A program made the translations under genes and the position numbers. Positions 18,389-27,136 of a stretch of DNA of 64,000 nt are shown in pieces. Under the pieces are notes generated by a model. That model saw only the letters and a list, made by a program, of their open reading frames with translations. It had not been told where the DNA came from and did no database searches. The stretch is from contig NZ_ARQF01000019.1 in NCBI RefSeq assembly GCF_000384815.1, positions 186,001 to 250,000 on the forward strand, in the 5' to 3' direction. Position 1 is the first letter of the stretch; each line of letters begins with the position of its first letter. The stretch is from Halodesulfovibrio aestuarii DSM 17919 = ATCC 29578. GTDB lineage: Bacteria > Desulfobacterota > Desulfovibrionia > Desulfovibrionales > Desulfovibrionaceae.

Positions 18389-19603
18389 TTATTCAAAATC
18401 AAGATCTATTCGATTCGCTAAATAGGCTGCCAAAGATATCTTTGTCCCACATAATTTCAACTTCTTACGAATGTTCTTACGGTGACTCTGCAATGTCTCA
18501 AAAGATATATTCAAAAGTTCTGCAATCTCCTTGCCCTTCATTCCAACCTGAATAAGTTTGCAGATCTCCAGTTGTCTTGCTGATAACGACAGCATTTCAT
18601 CTGAGACCTCTGTGCCGTTTTCTGAAATATCTTCAATGTGCGATTTAAGAATTCCACTGTAACTTTTTCGTAAATCTTGTGAAGAGACTTCGGCTATTCG
18701 GTCAATTGTCGGCAGTAAGTACTGTTTAACTTGCCCTATTACTTCTTCACGAAACTCCTGCTTTTCTTCTTCAACCGACCGAATAACCGTTCGCAACGTA
18801 TTGTCCATTGAGTCCAACTCCTCTTCACGGTCTTTCAAATTTTCCTCAAGTTCAGCACGCCGACTTAAATCTTTGAGCATCACCTGAAAAAGAAGTTGGT
18901 CTGATAATCTTACCTGCTTTACAGTTATAGTAACAGGTATTTCTTCTCCGGAATGACCTACAGCGACAAGCTCCCCACACCATAGTCGGCCTCCGCTTAA
19001 ACTGGAAATCCCATTTAATACAATGTCCCTCAACGACTCCTTAATTATCGTAAGTAACGAAATGGAATCATTCTCTACATCAGAAAACGCAAACAGCCTC
19101 ATGGCCGTAGGGTTCGCACTGAGAATCGTTAGATCTTGGTCGACAAGAATTGTCGCATCTGGCGCAGCATCAAATAACGCCCCAAAAAGTTTAAATGAAT
19201 CTTTTCGTGCTATTATATTGTCATGCAAACATTCTTCATATGTTTCTTGCAGTTCAGCCAGTGGCGTCAAAGTAGCCACAAAGCCACCATTGGACGCAAG
19301 CAGTTGCGGAATGGGCATCACCCACAGGTTACACTTACCTTTCTTTGACAAAGAAATACGTGAAGTACGCCCTGCTGGATATCGAGAAAGCATTTCATTT
19401 ATATTGCCAACCGGTATTTCCATAAGAGACCATAAAGTTTTATGTGTCACTTCACATTCCCAAAATTTATTAGCACCTATGCTGCTTTTTATAACAACTC
19501 CATGATTGTTACAGAACAATACAACATCGTTGAATGAATCAGTTAGCTCTTGAAATAAATCTTTGTTCTCAGGTTCAATTAGATTACGTAACGTTTCTTT
19601 CAT
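18389..19603 (-). CDS. PAS-domain LuxR-type transcriptional regulator
   Basis: 404 residues. Residues ~15-125 look like a first PAS-like sensor, ~135-255 a second PAS domain (ALFDAAPDATILVDQDLTILSANP), ~255-310 a coiled-coil linker rich in Glu, and the last ~65 a LuxR/GerE helix-turn-helix (LSARQLEICKLIQVGMKGKEIAELLNIS). It has no transmembrane segment, so it should sense a cytosolic signal or partner. ATG 19603 has GGAG six bases upstream. It lies directly before proVWX on the same strand and divergently from the D-amino-acid operon; CGGGTAT boxes flank it on both sides, suggesting local control. The ligand is unknown. Confidence 0.82.
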   Translation of the reverse strand: MKETLRNLIEPENKDLFQELTDSFNDVVLFCNNHGVVIKSSIGANKFWECEVTHKTLWSLMEIPVGNINEMLSRYPAGRTSRISLSKKGKCNLWVMPIPQLLASNGGFVATLTPLAELQETYEECLHDNIIARKDSFKLFGALFDAAPDATILVDQDLTILSANPTAMRLFAFSDVENDSISLLTIIKESLRDIVLNGISSLSGGRLWCGELVAVGHSGEEIPVTITVKQVRLSDQLLFQVMLKDLSRRAELEENLKDREEELDSMDNTLRTVIRSVEEEKQEFREEVIGQVKQYLLPTIDRIAEVSSQDLRKSYSGILKSHIEDISENGTEVSDEMLSLSARQLEICKLIQVGMKGKEIAELLNISFETLQSHRKNIRKKLKLCGTKISLAAYLANRIDLDFE

Positions 19604-20389
19604 AGTTCTCTCCAAGTTGACTCCAATCTACACTTCATACACGTAAATCGGGTACAGCACCAATCTGGGCCTCCATATGATATTTTACGGAACCTAACGG
19701 TCTCGGCGCGGGTATAGTACATAAAAAAAAGAACAGATGTCTGCCTAACAAAATGCTTAGTGATACCGTTCTTTCCACAGGCAAAATAAATCCAAATCAT
19801 AAAAAAATAGCTTGAAAAAACGCAACGCACCGTCCTGCAATGCAGCACAGTATTTGAATAAGGTAACACCACATAACACGAGACAATGAAGCAAGACTTC
19901 ACAAGCGACGATGCTCCTCAGACAGTTTCTAAAAAGACAATTAACTCGCTTCTGAGCCTTTCAAAAACTGCTTTTTTTCCTTCCTTCACCATTTTCACCT
20001 TTGGTTCATCAAAAAGAACACCTAATTTTGATGCGTTCCTCACCCTCTGGCCTTTAAAGGTATCATACAGCCAACTTATACATAACGCTGTCTCTTTATC
20101 GCCGCATTAAACAGGATACCCGCATCCGCATGCACTTCTAAAACAAACAGTAATCACTCTCTTTTTTTCTTCACAAACCACCCTGCTCGTTTCAACAATC
20201 CTCACCATGCTTTTTGATTATTTGAATATTGCCAATTTTCGCAAAAAAGCGCAAAAATACACATAAAGAGCATTTTTTTACAATTATGTTCATTTCCACC
20301 TACAACAACTGACTATGGCTTACCCATATACCCGGTCTACGACCACAATATAAGAATGTATAAACCCAGCTAAATACGGAGATACACCC
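19604..20389. promoter_or_regulatory. Divergent intergenic region with CGGGTAT boxes
   Basis: No gene is supported in these 786 bp. CGGGTAT occurs at 19709-19715, and ATACCCG at 20117-20123 and 20328-20334; the last copy is 56 bp before the dgcN start. They match the boxes upstream of proV and may be operators of the adjacent regulator. Confidence 0.4.
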
Positions 20390-21391
20390 ATGTTTGAAGC
20401 ACCTTATTTACTGTTCCTTGGAGATGCCCCTGACAGTCTTGCTGCAAAGATGGCACAAGGCGTCTATGACTGGCGTCCAGAGTCCACTGTAGGCCAATTG
20501 CGCATGGAAGGCTGTAACGCCGACCTTGGTATTACAGATTTGTCAATTCAGGACGCAGTAGCTGCCGGAGCTAAAACATTAGTTATCGGCATTGCCAACC
20601 GTGGTGGTATCATTTCTGAAAGCTGGAAATCTCTCCTTATTGAAGCCCTCGAAGCTGGAATGGATATAGCTTCCGGCCTGCACAATCTACTCCGCGACGA
20701 ACCTGATCTGGTCGCTGCCGCCGAAAAAAACGGCTGCACTCTGCACGACGTCCGCATCCCGTCTGTTAACTACCCTGTTGCTAATGGAAAAAAACGCTCA
20801 GGCAAACGCTGTCTCGCTGTTGGAACCGACTGCTCTGTTGGCAAAATGTATACGGCTCTTGCCATACACCGTGAGATGCAAGAACGCGGCATGAAAGCGA
20901 CCTTCCGCGCCACTGGTCAAACCGGAATATTGATTGAAGGCAATGGAGTTCCTCTTGACGCTGTTGTCGCCGACTTCATGGCTGGTGCCATTGAGTGGCT
21001 TACACCTGATAACGACGCAGACCACTGGGATATCATCGAAGGCCAAGGCAGCCTGTTCCATGCTTCCTACTCCGGTGTAACTATGGCTCTTGTACATGGC
21101 GGCCAACCGGATGCCTTGATTCTCTGCCACGAACCCACTCGCAAACATATGCGCGGACTACCTGACTACCAACAGCCTTCACTCGAAGATCTGCGGGATG
21201 TTGCTTTACGTTTGGCCCAAGTGGTCAATCCTGACTGCAAAGTTGTGGGCGTTTCAGTAAACACTCAACACATGGAAGAAACCGCTGCACTCAACTACCT
21301 TAAGGAACTTGAAGCACAGTTGGGCATTCCAGCTGTCGATCCTTTCAAACAAGGTGCCGGTCGTCTTGTAGAGGCTCTTGAATGCGTGTAA
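20390..21391 (+). CDS. dgcN: DUF1611 protein, D-glutamate N-acetyltransferase type
   Basis: 333 residues. The N-terminal ~110 residues form a Rossmann-like domain; the C-terminal domain has a P-loop-like GTDCSVGKMYTA (~145-156) and EGQGSLFHASYSG. DUF1611 proteins of this kind are described as DgcN, acetylating D-glutamate as the first step of a marine D-glutamate catabolic route, with DgcA next. GGAG precedes ATG 20390. The stop overlaps the dgcA start by 10 bp. Its place in front of an enolase-fold racemase and a class IV aminotransferase supports D-amino-acid use; the exact substrate is inferred. Confidence 0.8.
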   Translation: MFEAPYLLFLGDAPDSLAAKMAQGVYDWRPESTVGQLRMEGCNADLGITDLSIQDAVAAGAKTLVIGIANRGGIISESWKSLLIEALEAGMDIASGLHNLLRDEPDLVAAAEKNGCTLHDVRIPSVNYPVANGKKRSGKRCLAVGTDCSVGKMYTALAIHREMQERGMKATFRATGQTGILIEGNGVPLDAVVADFMAGAIEWLTPDNDADHWDIIEGQGSLFHASYSGVTMALVHGGQPDALILCHEPTRKHMRGLPDYQQPSLEDLRDVALRLAQVVNPDCKVVGVSVNTQHMEETAALNYLKELEAQLGIPAVDPFKQGAGRLVEALECV

Positions 21392-22383
21392 CCATAAGTA
21401 AGGACATCTTTCCTCTCGCGAAAGTATTCACTATTTCACGCGGTTCCAGAACCGAAGCTGTTGTCGTTCGTGTTGAAATCGAACACGACGGGGTCATCGG
21501 GCGCGGAGAATGTGTACCGTACGCTCGGTACAACGAAACTGTTGAAAGCGTTATGGCGCAAATTGAAGCACTCACGTTGCCTGTTACACGCGAGACTCTC
21601 CAGTCGCTTCTACCTGCAGGCGCAGCTCGCAATGCAGTTGACTGCGCCCTATGGGATCTGGAAGCAAAGCTTTCCGGAAAGCCTGTATGGGAACTTGCAG
21701 GTCTAGATGATCCAACACCGGAAGTTACCGCGTACACCCTTTCGCTGGATACACCGGAAAATATGCTTGCTGAGGCCGCAAAAAATGCATCTCGCCCTCT
21801 TTTAAAAATTAAACTTGGCGGCAAGGGTGATATAGCCCGCATCGAAGCTGTGCGCAAAGGTGCTCCCGATGCCCGAATTATCGTCGATGCCAACGAAGGC
21901 TGGACCCCTGAACTTTATGAAGAAATTGCTCCGGTGCTGGTTAATCTCGGGGTAGAGATGGTCGAACAGCCTTTCCCTGCCGGTGCTGACGATGCCCTGC
22001 TTCATATAGAGCGCATCCTGCCAGTCTGTGCAGACGAATCCTGTCATGACCGCAATTCGTTACCTGCCTTGAAGGGCAAGTACGATATGGTCAACATTAA
22101 GCTCGATAAAACTGGTGGACTCACCGAAGCTCTGGCGTTACGGGAGCTTGCGATAAAAAACGGTTACCAGATTATGGTCGGTTGCATGGTAGGCTCTTCT
22201 CTTGCCATGGCTCCTGCGGTGCTTGTTGCTCAGAATGCGGCTGTGACCGATTTAGATGGTCCACTTCTTCTGGCCGAAGACAGACCCCACGGACTGACCT
22301 ATGACGCCAAACATGTGTACCCACCGCAACCGGAGTTATGGGGTGCCCCCGATAACTCCTCTACTCAGAAAGAACTATCGTAA
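21382..22383 (+). CDS. dgcA: Enolase-superfamily racemase/epimerase (DgcA type)
   Basis: 333 residues of the muconate-lactonizing/dipeptide-epimerase branch. The KxK motif LLKIKLGG carries one acid-base lysine, the metal ligands are in VDANEGW, VEQPFP and ADES, and NIKLDKTGG carries the opposite lysine. Dipeptide epimerases use the same layout; next to a DgcN protein an N-acetyl-D-glutamate racemase role is more likely. It overlaps dgcN by 10 bp and ends 16 bp before the aminotransferase start. Confidence 0.82.
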   Translation: MRVTISKDIFPLAKVFTISRGSRTEAVVVRVEIEHDGVIGRGECVPYARYNETVESVMAQIEALTLPVTRETLQSLLPAGAARNAVDCALWDLEAKLSGKPVWELAGLDDPTPEVTAYTLSLDTPENMLAEAAKNASRPLLKIKLGGKGDIARIEAVRKGAPDARIIVDANEGWTPELYEEIAPVLVNLGVEMVEQPFPAGADDALLHIERILPVCADESCHDRNSLPALKGKYDMVNIKLDKTGGLTEALALRELAIKNGYQIMVGCMVGSSLAMAPAVLVAQNAAVTDLDGPLLLAEDRPHGLTYDAKHVYPPQPELWGAPDNSSTQKELS

Positions 22384-22399
22384 AGATAAAAGGATAATC

Positions 22400-23245
22400 A
22401 TGAGTCGTACAGTTTATGTAAACGGCAGCTACATGCCTGAAGAAAATGCCACTGTCTCAATCTTTGACCGCGGTTTCTTGTTTGCCGACGGTGTATACGA
22501 AGTAACCGCTGTTCTTGACGGAAAGCTTGTGGATTACGCAGGCCACGTAACCCGCCTCGAACGTTCCCTTGGCGAACTCCAGATGGGAATGCCTATCAGC
22601 AGTGAAGAACTCCTTGAAGTTCATCGTGAACTGATCAAGCGGAACAACCTTGAAGAAGGTGCTATCTACCTGCAGATTACCCGCGGCGCTGAGGACAGAA
22701 ATTTCCTATTCCCTAAGGACGCCAAGCAGACAATTGTTCTCTTTACACAAGCCAAGTCACTTACAGCCGAAAAATCCGGACTTCGCGTAATCTCAGTTCC
22801 AGATATCCGTTGGGGTCGCCGCGATATTAAGACTGTACAGCTTCTTGCCCCTTCCATGGCAAAAATGATGGCAAAAGCAGCAGGAAAAGATGATTCATGG
22901 ATGGTTCAGGATGGCTTTGTTACAGAAGGTACATCCAACAATGCATACATTGTGACCAAAGAGGGCAAAATCATTACCCGCAACCTCTCCACATCTATTC
23001 TGCATGGCATTACCCGTGCCGCAGTGTTGAAGCTTGCAGCAGAACTGGACATGGAAGTCGAAGAACGCCCTTTCACCATTGAAGAAGCACAACAGGCAGT
23101 GGAAGCCTTTGTTACTGCCGCCACTTCCTTTGTGTGCCCTGTTGTTGAAATCGACAATGTTGAGCTTTCAGGCGGAAAGGTAGGTCCTGTGGCCACCCGT
23201 CTCAACCAGATCTATATTGAAGAAAGCCGCAAAGCTGCCATCTAA
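22400..23245 (+). CDS. dat: D-amino-acid aminotransferase (class IV)
   Basis: 281 residues of the fold-type IV PLP aminotransferases. FDRGFLFADGVYEV near the N-terminus, the PLP lysine in TVQLLAPSMAKMMAK or just before it, and VTEGTSNNAYIV are typical of D-alanine aminotransferase. It would exchange amino groups between D-amino acids and a keto acid such as 2-oxoglutarate, giving D-glutamate, which the two upstream genes could then process. AAAGGATAATC before ATG 22400 sets the start. Branched-chain aminotransferase is the alternative but the operon favours the D-specific enzyme. Confidence 0.82.
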   Translation: MSRTVYVNGSYMPEENATVSIFDRGFLFADGVYEVTAVLDGKLVDYAGHVTRLERSLGELQMGMPISSEELLEVHRELIKRNNLEEGAIYLQITRGAEDRNFLFPKDAKQTIVLFTQAKSLTAEKSGLRVISVPDIRWGRRDIKTVQLLAPSMAKMMAKAAGKDDSWMVQDGFVTEGTSNNAYIVTKEGKIITRNLSTSILHGITRAAVLKLAAELDMEVEERPFTIEEAQQAVEAFVTAATSFVCPVVEIDNVELSGGKVGPVATRLNQIYIEESRKAAI

Positions 23246-23293
23246 CGGCATGCTGCGTTACTGTCTGTAAACATAGACCTTCGCACATATGCA

Positions 23294-23330
23294 CAAAAAG
23301 GCTGGCAATATCTATTGCCGGCCTTTTTTG
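23294..23330 (+). terminator. Terminator of the dgcN operon
   Basis: AAAAAGGCTGGCAAT-ATCT-ATTGCCGGCCTTTTTT with one G-U pair, 50 bp after the aminotransferase stop. Confidence 0.85.
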
Positions 23331-23490
23331 ATTATCCGGCTGTTACCTGAAATCATATCTAACCAAGGCATATTGCCCCACACTGTTGCCTGTACCATCT
23401 TATACAGAATAACTTCAGCCTATTAAAACAATTTTCGTAATAAATGTTCTAATAAATCTAAGAAGAATTCCTGCTAGGCAACACACTCTT

Positions 23491-23898
23491 TTATGAATCA
23501 ACCATAGTTATGTGTACGATATTTTTTTCGTCTTCTCGAAGATAACTTAACTCTTTAGCCATCTGGCGAATAAGCATTATCCCCATACCACCTATGGCTC
23601 TGTCTTCCATATCTAATGTCGTATCCGGCTTATCTGCCTCTAAAAGGTTAAACGGAGCTCCATGATCTTCAATACGAATCCGCATTTCACCAGGAGCAGA
23701 TTCAACAGCGACCGACACGGGGCCAGATTCACTATCAGCATATGCATGATTAACAATATTCATGAAAACCTCTTCAAGAACAAGCTGAAGACTGAAGACC
23801 CCTTTAGAGGAGAAGCCAGTAAGCTCGGCTTCACGGATTACTGCTTCTTGGAAAACCTGCAAGTTCTCCATGACCGCAGGAAGCTCAATAGAAAGCAT
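23491..23898 (-). CDS. RsbW/SpoIIAB-like serine-kinase ATPase
   Basis: 135 residues of the GHKL ATPase fold: N-box LVLEEVFMNIVNHAY, G1 IRIEDHGAPFN and G2 GGMGIMLIRQMA. Proteins like this bind and phosphorylate a STAS antagonist and so control a partner. GGAGG precedes ATG 23898. It is the last gene of a three-gene unit whose upstream genes encode the STAS protein (3 bp away) and a SpoIIE-type phosphatase, a complete partner-switching set. The output target is not encoded nearby. Confidence 0.85.
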   Translation of the reverse strand: MLSIELPAVMENLQVFQEAVIREAELTGFSSKGVFSLQLVLEEVFMNIVNHAYADSESGPVSVAVESAPGEMRIRIEDHGAPFNLLEADKPDTTLDMEDRAIGGMGIMLIRQMAKELSYLREDEKNIVHITMVDS

Positions 23899-23901
23899 AT
23901 C

Positions 23902-24240
23902 TTAGCCTCCGAGTTGTACTAGCGCATCTTGTTGCGTCTCCACTACAGAAAACATGGTACTAAACCCTGAAACATCAAATACTTCCTTCACCATGCCAGA
24001 AAGACCGCAAATGACTTGTGTACCTGACTTGCTCGCAATAAGCTTACCGCCCATAAGAATGCTTCGAAGCCCCGCGCTGGATATGTACTGCAGCCCAGAC
24101 AAATCTACGGCAAATTTTGTAGCCCCGTCATTCAACAAGACTTCAATAGCTTCCTGATATTGTCCCGCATTAACCGCATCCATCTTTCCATTTACAGTTA
24201 CAATGGCAATATCCTCTTTGAAATCTTTCATTATATCCAT
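23902..24240 (-). CDS. STAS-domain anti-sigma-factor antagonist-like protein
   Basis: 112 residues covering one STAS domain. FAVDLSGLQYISSAGLRSIL contains the conserved DxSxxxxxSxGL signature whose second Ser (in YISSAG) is the usual phosphorylation site. AGGAG before ATG 24240. It would be phosphorylated by the kinase downstream and dephosphorylated by the phosphatase upstream. Confidence 0.87.
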   Translation of the reverse strand: MDIMKDFKEDIAIVTVNGKMDAVNAGQYQEAIEVLLNDGATKFAVDLSGLQYISSAGLRSILMGGKLIASKSGTQVICGLSGMVKEVFDVSGFSTMFSVVETQQDALVQLGG

Positions 24241-24269
24241 AGTTGCTCCTGTCTACTGTTTGTAAAAGT

Positions 24270-26210
24270 TCAATCGCGAGGGCGTCCATGCCAGTGCAGT
24301 GCTAACAAAGTAATATCATCCGACTGCAGAGCTTCCTCTGCATGAGACTGCACTGCGCTCATGACACAATCAGTCAACTCTTGAATAGGTTTGTCCGCGT
24401 TTTTAGAAGCGACTGCAGAAAGACGCTCCATTGAAAAAAGCTCCCCATCTGTCGACATTGCTTCCGTCACACCGTCTGTAAAAAGCAATAGTTTATCGTT
24501 AGCGGTTAATGTTATTCGCCTGTTTTGGTACAAAGCTCCCTGCATAGCCCCTAGTACTAGCCCCGGTGGGAGTTCAAGAGCACCAACTAGTTCATTTTCC
24601 CGAATCAGGAAAGGAGCATCATGCCCAGCGTTAGAATAGACAAGCTCGCCGGTATGCAAATCAAGAACGCCGCAAAACAATGTAACAAACATGCAGCTGT
24701 CGTTGTCGGATGCCAGTTCATCGTTTACCCGATAAAGTATTTGTGCAGGGTCACGCTCATGTTCCGCGATCCCCTTCATGAGAGTTTTCGTAACGGCCAT
24801 GAAGAGTGCTGCAGGCACCCCCTTGTCTGAAACGTCTCCTACAGAGAAAAACAAATGCCGATCATCGAGAATGAAAAAGTCGTAGAGATCCCCTCCAACT
24901 TCACGGGCAGGTATCAAAGTGGCAAAGATATCAAACTCACCCCGATCCGGAAACGGTGGAAAGCGCTTAGGGAGAAAGTTTGCCTGAATAGTTTTTGCAA
25001 TTTTCAGCTCACTCTCAATGCGCTCTTTTGCCGCCGTGGTGTTGGTTAAATCTTCGATATACTCTTTCAAGGCTGTACGCATTTCCTCAAACGAAAGTGC
25101 AAGCCTTCCTATTTCATCCATACGAGATACGGAAGGAAGTCCAACATCAAGATGACCTTCGGAAATTTCTGATGCACTAGCAGATAGTGCACGTAAGGGA
25201 CGTGTCGCGTTATACGCCACAAAGCAAACGAGCACAGCTATTCCAAGAATCCCGCTGATTGCCAAAACAAAAATGGTGATGCTCTGGGCATGTAGTTCGC
25301 TGAAAAGTTCGTCTTCAGGAATTACCACCCCAAGACTCCAGCCGTTTACAGTAATCGGCGTGTACAACACTTCAACAGCATTCTTTGTCTTTGGAGAAAG
25401 CATAGACATTATACCGCTTTTGCCTGCGGTCATACGATAGCCGAGAGTCTTCAGCTCTGGATTTTCAGCTTCAATTGCTAACTCATAGATAGTGTGGTCA
25501 GAACGCATAATGAAATCATCATTCTGATCCACAACAAACACAGCGTTTGAGGTAAGAATAAAGGCATAGCCGGTTTCATAGATCTTAATATCCTGAACAA
25601 TGCGCTTAAGCCAATCAATGGCTATATCAGCAGTGATAACAGCCAAAAACTTCTTTTTACCCTTAATGGTGCGGTATACAGGAACAGAAAATGTTGTCAT
25701 CGCCACATCTCCACCTCCTGTATCAAAATACGGTTCACTCCACACAGGTTTTCCAGCCTGCCTCGGGAACATATACCAATCCTGATACCAGTACTGATAC
25801 CCTTCGTTGCCCAACTGCACCATTTGCACCCCATTCCCTTTTTTATAGAAATACGGTGCGTAGGGTTTATCCACTTCAGGCAATCCCCCTTGAGCAAAAG
25901 CAACTGTAGCACCATAAACGTCGGGATTAGAGGACACAAAATCTTTAAGCGCAGTCTCAACTTCTTGCGGAGAGATATCGTTCGCAGTCAAACGAGCAGC
26001 AAGATAACGCGGTACCTGTTCGACGCGTTGTAAAACTTGCTCAATCCGTCCGACGGTTCCCGTAGCGAGATAGCGGGCACTTTCCCGACTTAATTCGCGG
26101 ATTGTCTGTTCTGTTCGAGTATAATTGTATCCAAAGACAAGTAAAAAAACTGATATAGTTGCAAATAGTATATAAATCGTAAGTCGTGCACCAAAACTTA
26201 GTCGTGACAC
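24270..26210 (-). CDS. Membrane SpoIIE-type phosphatase with Cache sensor and HAMP
   Basis: 646 residues. TM1 (~9-28), an extracytoplasmic double-Cache sensor (~30-300; FAQGG, WYQDWYMFPR, VWSEPYFDTGGG), TM2 (~310-335), HAMP (~335-390), a short coiled coil, then a PP2C/SpoIIE domain from ~420 (AREVGGDLYDFF, SVGDVSDKGVPAALFMA, FTDGVTEA, SDDITLLAL) with the metal-binding acids in place. It senses a small periplasmic molecule and should dephosphorylate the STAS protein encoded 29 bp downstream. The start is GTG 26210 with GGGAG upstream. Confidence 0.9.
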   Translation of the reverse strand: MSRLSFGARLTIYILFATISVFLLVFGYNYTRTEQTIRELSRESARYLATGTVGRIEQVLQRVEQVPRYLAARLTANDISPQEVETALKDFVSSNPDVYGATVAFAQGGLPEVDKPYAPYFYKKGNGVQMVQLGNEGYQYWYQDWYMFPRQAGKPVWSEPYFDTGGGDVAMTTFSVPVYRTIKGKKKFLAVITADIAIDWLKRIVQDIKIYETGYAFILTSNAVFVVDQNDDFIMRSDHTIYELAIEAENPELKTLGYRMTAGKSGIMSMLSPKTKNAVEVLYTPITVNGWSLGVVIPEDELFSELHAQSITIFVLAISGILGIAVLVCFVAYNATRPLRALSASASEISEGHLDVGLPSVSRMDEIGRLALSFEEMRTALKEYIEDLTNTTAAKERIESELKIAKTIQANFLPKRFPPFPDRGEFDIFATLIPAREVGGDLYDFFILDDRHLFFSVGDVSDKGVPAALFMAVTKTLMKGIAEHERDPAQILYRVNDELASDNDSCMFVTLFCGVLDLHTGELVYSNAGHDAPFLIRENELVGALELPPGLVLGAMQGALYQNRRITLTANDKLLLFTDGVTEAMSTDGELFSMERLSAVASKNADKPIQELTDCVMSAVQSHAEEALQSDDITLLALHWHGRPRD

Positions 26211-26872
26211 ATCTGCTCCCTAAAAAGTACTTACTGGGAAATTTTAATTGTAAACACAAAGTCAACCGACTCCTACAAAACCAGCCAACTTGAAAACAAA
26301 GGCGGTTAAGTTGGTACTCGTGACTTCACACCACTTAGCTTGAATCTATCACATCAGACTTATACGAAGGTAATAAGTAGACATGACTCAAGACGCCGCG
26401 CTGCTTTTTACTATCCCCTTTATGAGCATAAAGGGCATCCTACTAAGGGGAACAGATTACAATTTAATTGAATTAGATTAGGAAAAAGTTACATTCCTAT
26501 CACACTGAACGCAAGTAACATCTTTTACTTATAGAACTATTCTCTTAAACCAGATTCTCAATTTTTAGAAGCCATTCAACATAGCCATGGAACTCTCTGG
26601 CTTCACATTCAGGTTTCCTTATGAGGTGATCTTTTCATGTAGAATCTCCTATGGTTACCCTCGGAGATAATTCTACTTTCAGGGCATCTTATTTTTCGGG
26701 GAGGGGGGATTACTACCCATTTGGACAGTATGGCAGGCAACATGCTTAAGACCTTGGGTAAAGCATCCTAACGCATTCTTCGAGACATCTGGGAAAGGAA
26801 ACGACGATGATGACGCCACAACGCAGGAAAAAAATTACCCGGACGTGTTACCCGGATGGGCGCCAAAAACGA
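26211..26872. other. Gene-free region with small hairpins
   Basis: No gene is supported. CCCTTTATG-AG-CATAAAGGG forms a 9-bp inverted repeat at 26416-26435; GTAGAATCTCC pairs with GGAG/ATTCTAC around 26639-26677; TTACCCGGA is repeated at about 26836 and 26849. None has a clear role. Confidence 0.4.
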
Positions 26873-26903
26873 AAAAGCTCTCACAGCAAAGCTGTGAGAG
26901 CTT
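26873..26903 (-). terminator. Terminator of tRNA-Glu
   Basis: AAGCTCTCACAGC-TTT-GCTGTGAGAGCTTTTT on the minus strand, 10 bp after the tRNA CCA end. Confidence 0.85.
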
Positions 26904-26912
26904 GATATACGT

Positions 26913-26990
26913 TGGCGTCCCCAAGGGGATTTGAACCCCTGTCGCCTGCGTGAAAGGCAGGTGTCCTGGGCCAGGCTAGACGATGGGGAC
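26913..26990 (-). tRNA. tRNA-Glu (anticodon UUC)
   Basis: 78 nt including an encoded CCA. Acceptor GTCCCCA pairs with TGGGGAC; anticodon stem CCTGC/GCAGG encloses CTTTCAC with anticodon TTC; the T-arm loop is GTTCAAATC. It has its own promoter and terminator. Confidence 0.96.
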
Positions 26991-27030
26991 GCTTGTTCGT
27001 GCTTCGTGAGTTCCCTCACGTGCGAAGAGC

Positions 27031-27059
27031 TATTTATGGAAAACGGGCCATACTGTCAA
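27031..27059 (-). promoter_or_regulatory. Sigma-70 promoter of tRNA-Glu
   Basis: Minus strand TTGACA at 27059-27054, 17-bp spacer, TAAATA at 27036-27031; transcription would begin about 34 nt before the tRNA. Confidence 0.7.
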
Positions 27060-27101
27060 CTCAATTTTTAATTATTTTCTATAAAAATTCTTTTTCTCTA
27101 C

Positions 27102-27130
27102 TTGCCAGACTGCTCAGACGGTCTTATCTT
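27102..27130 (+). promoter_or_regulatory. Sigma-70 promoter of a structured RNA
   Basis: TTGCCA at 27102-27107, 17-bp spacer, TATCTT at 27125-27130, giving a start near 27137. It points away from the tRNA-Glu promoter and has no coding gene downstream. Confidence 0.55.
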
Positions 27131-27136
27131 AAAGGT

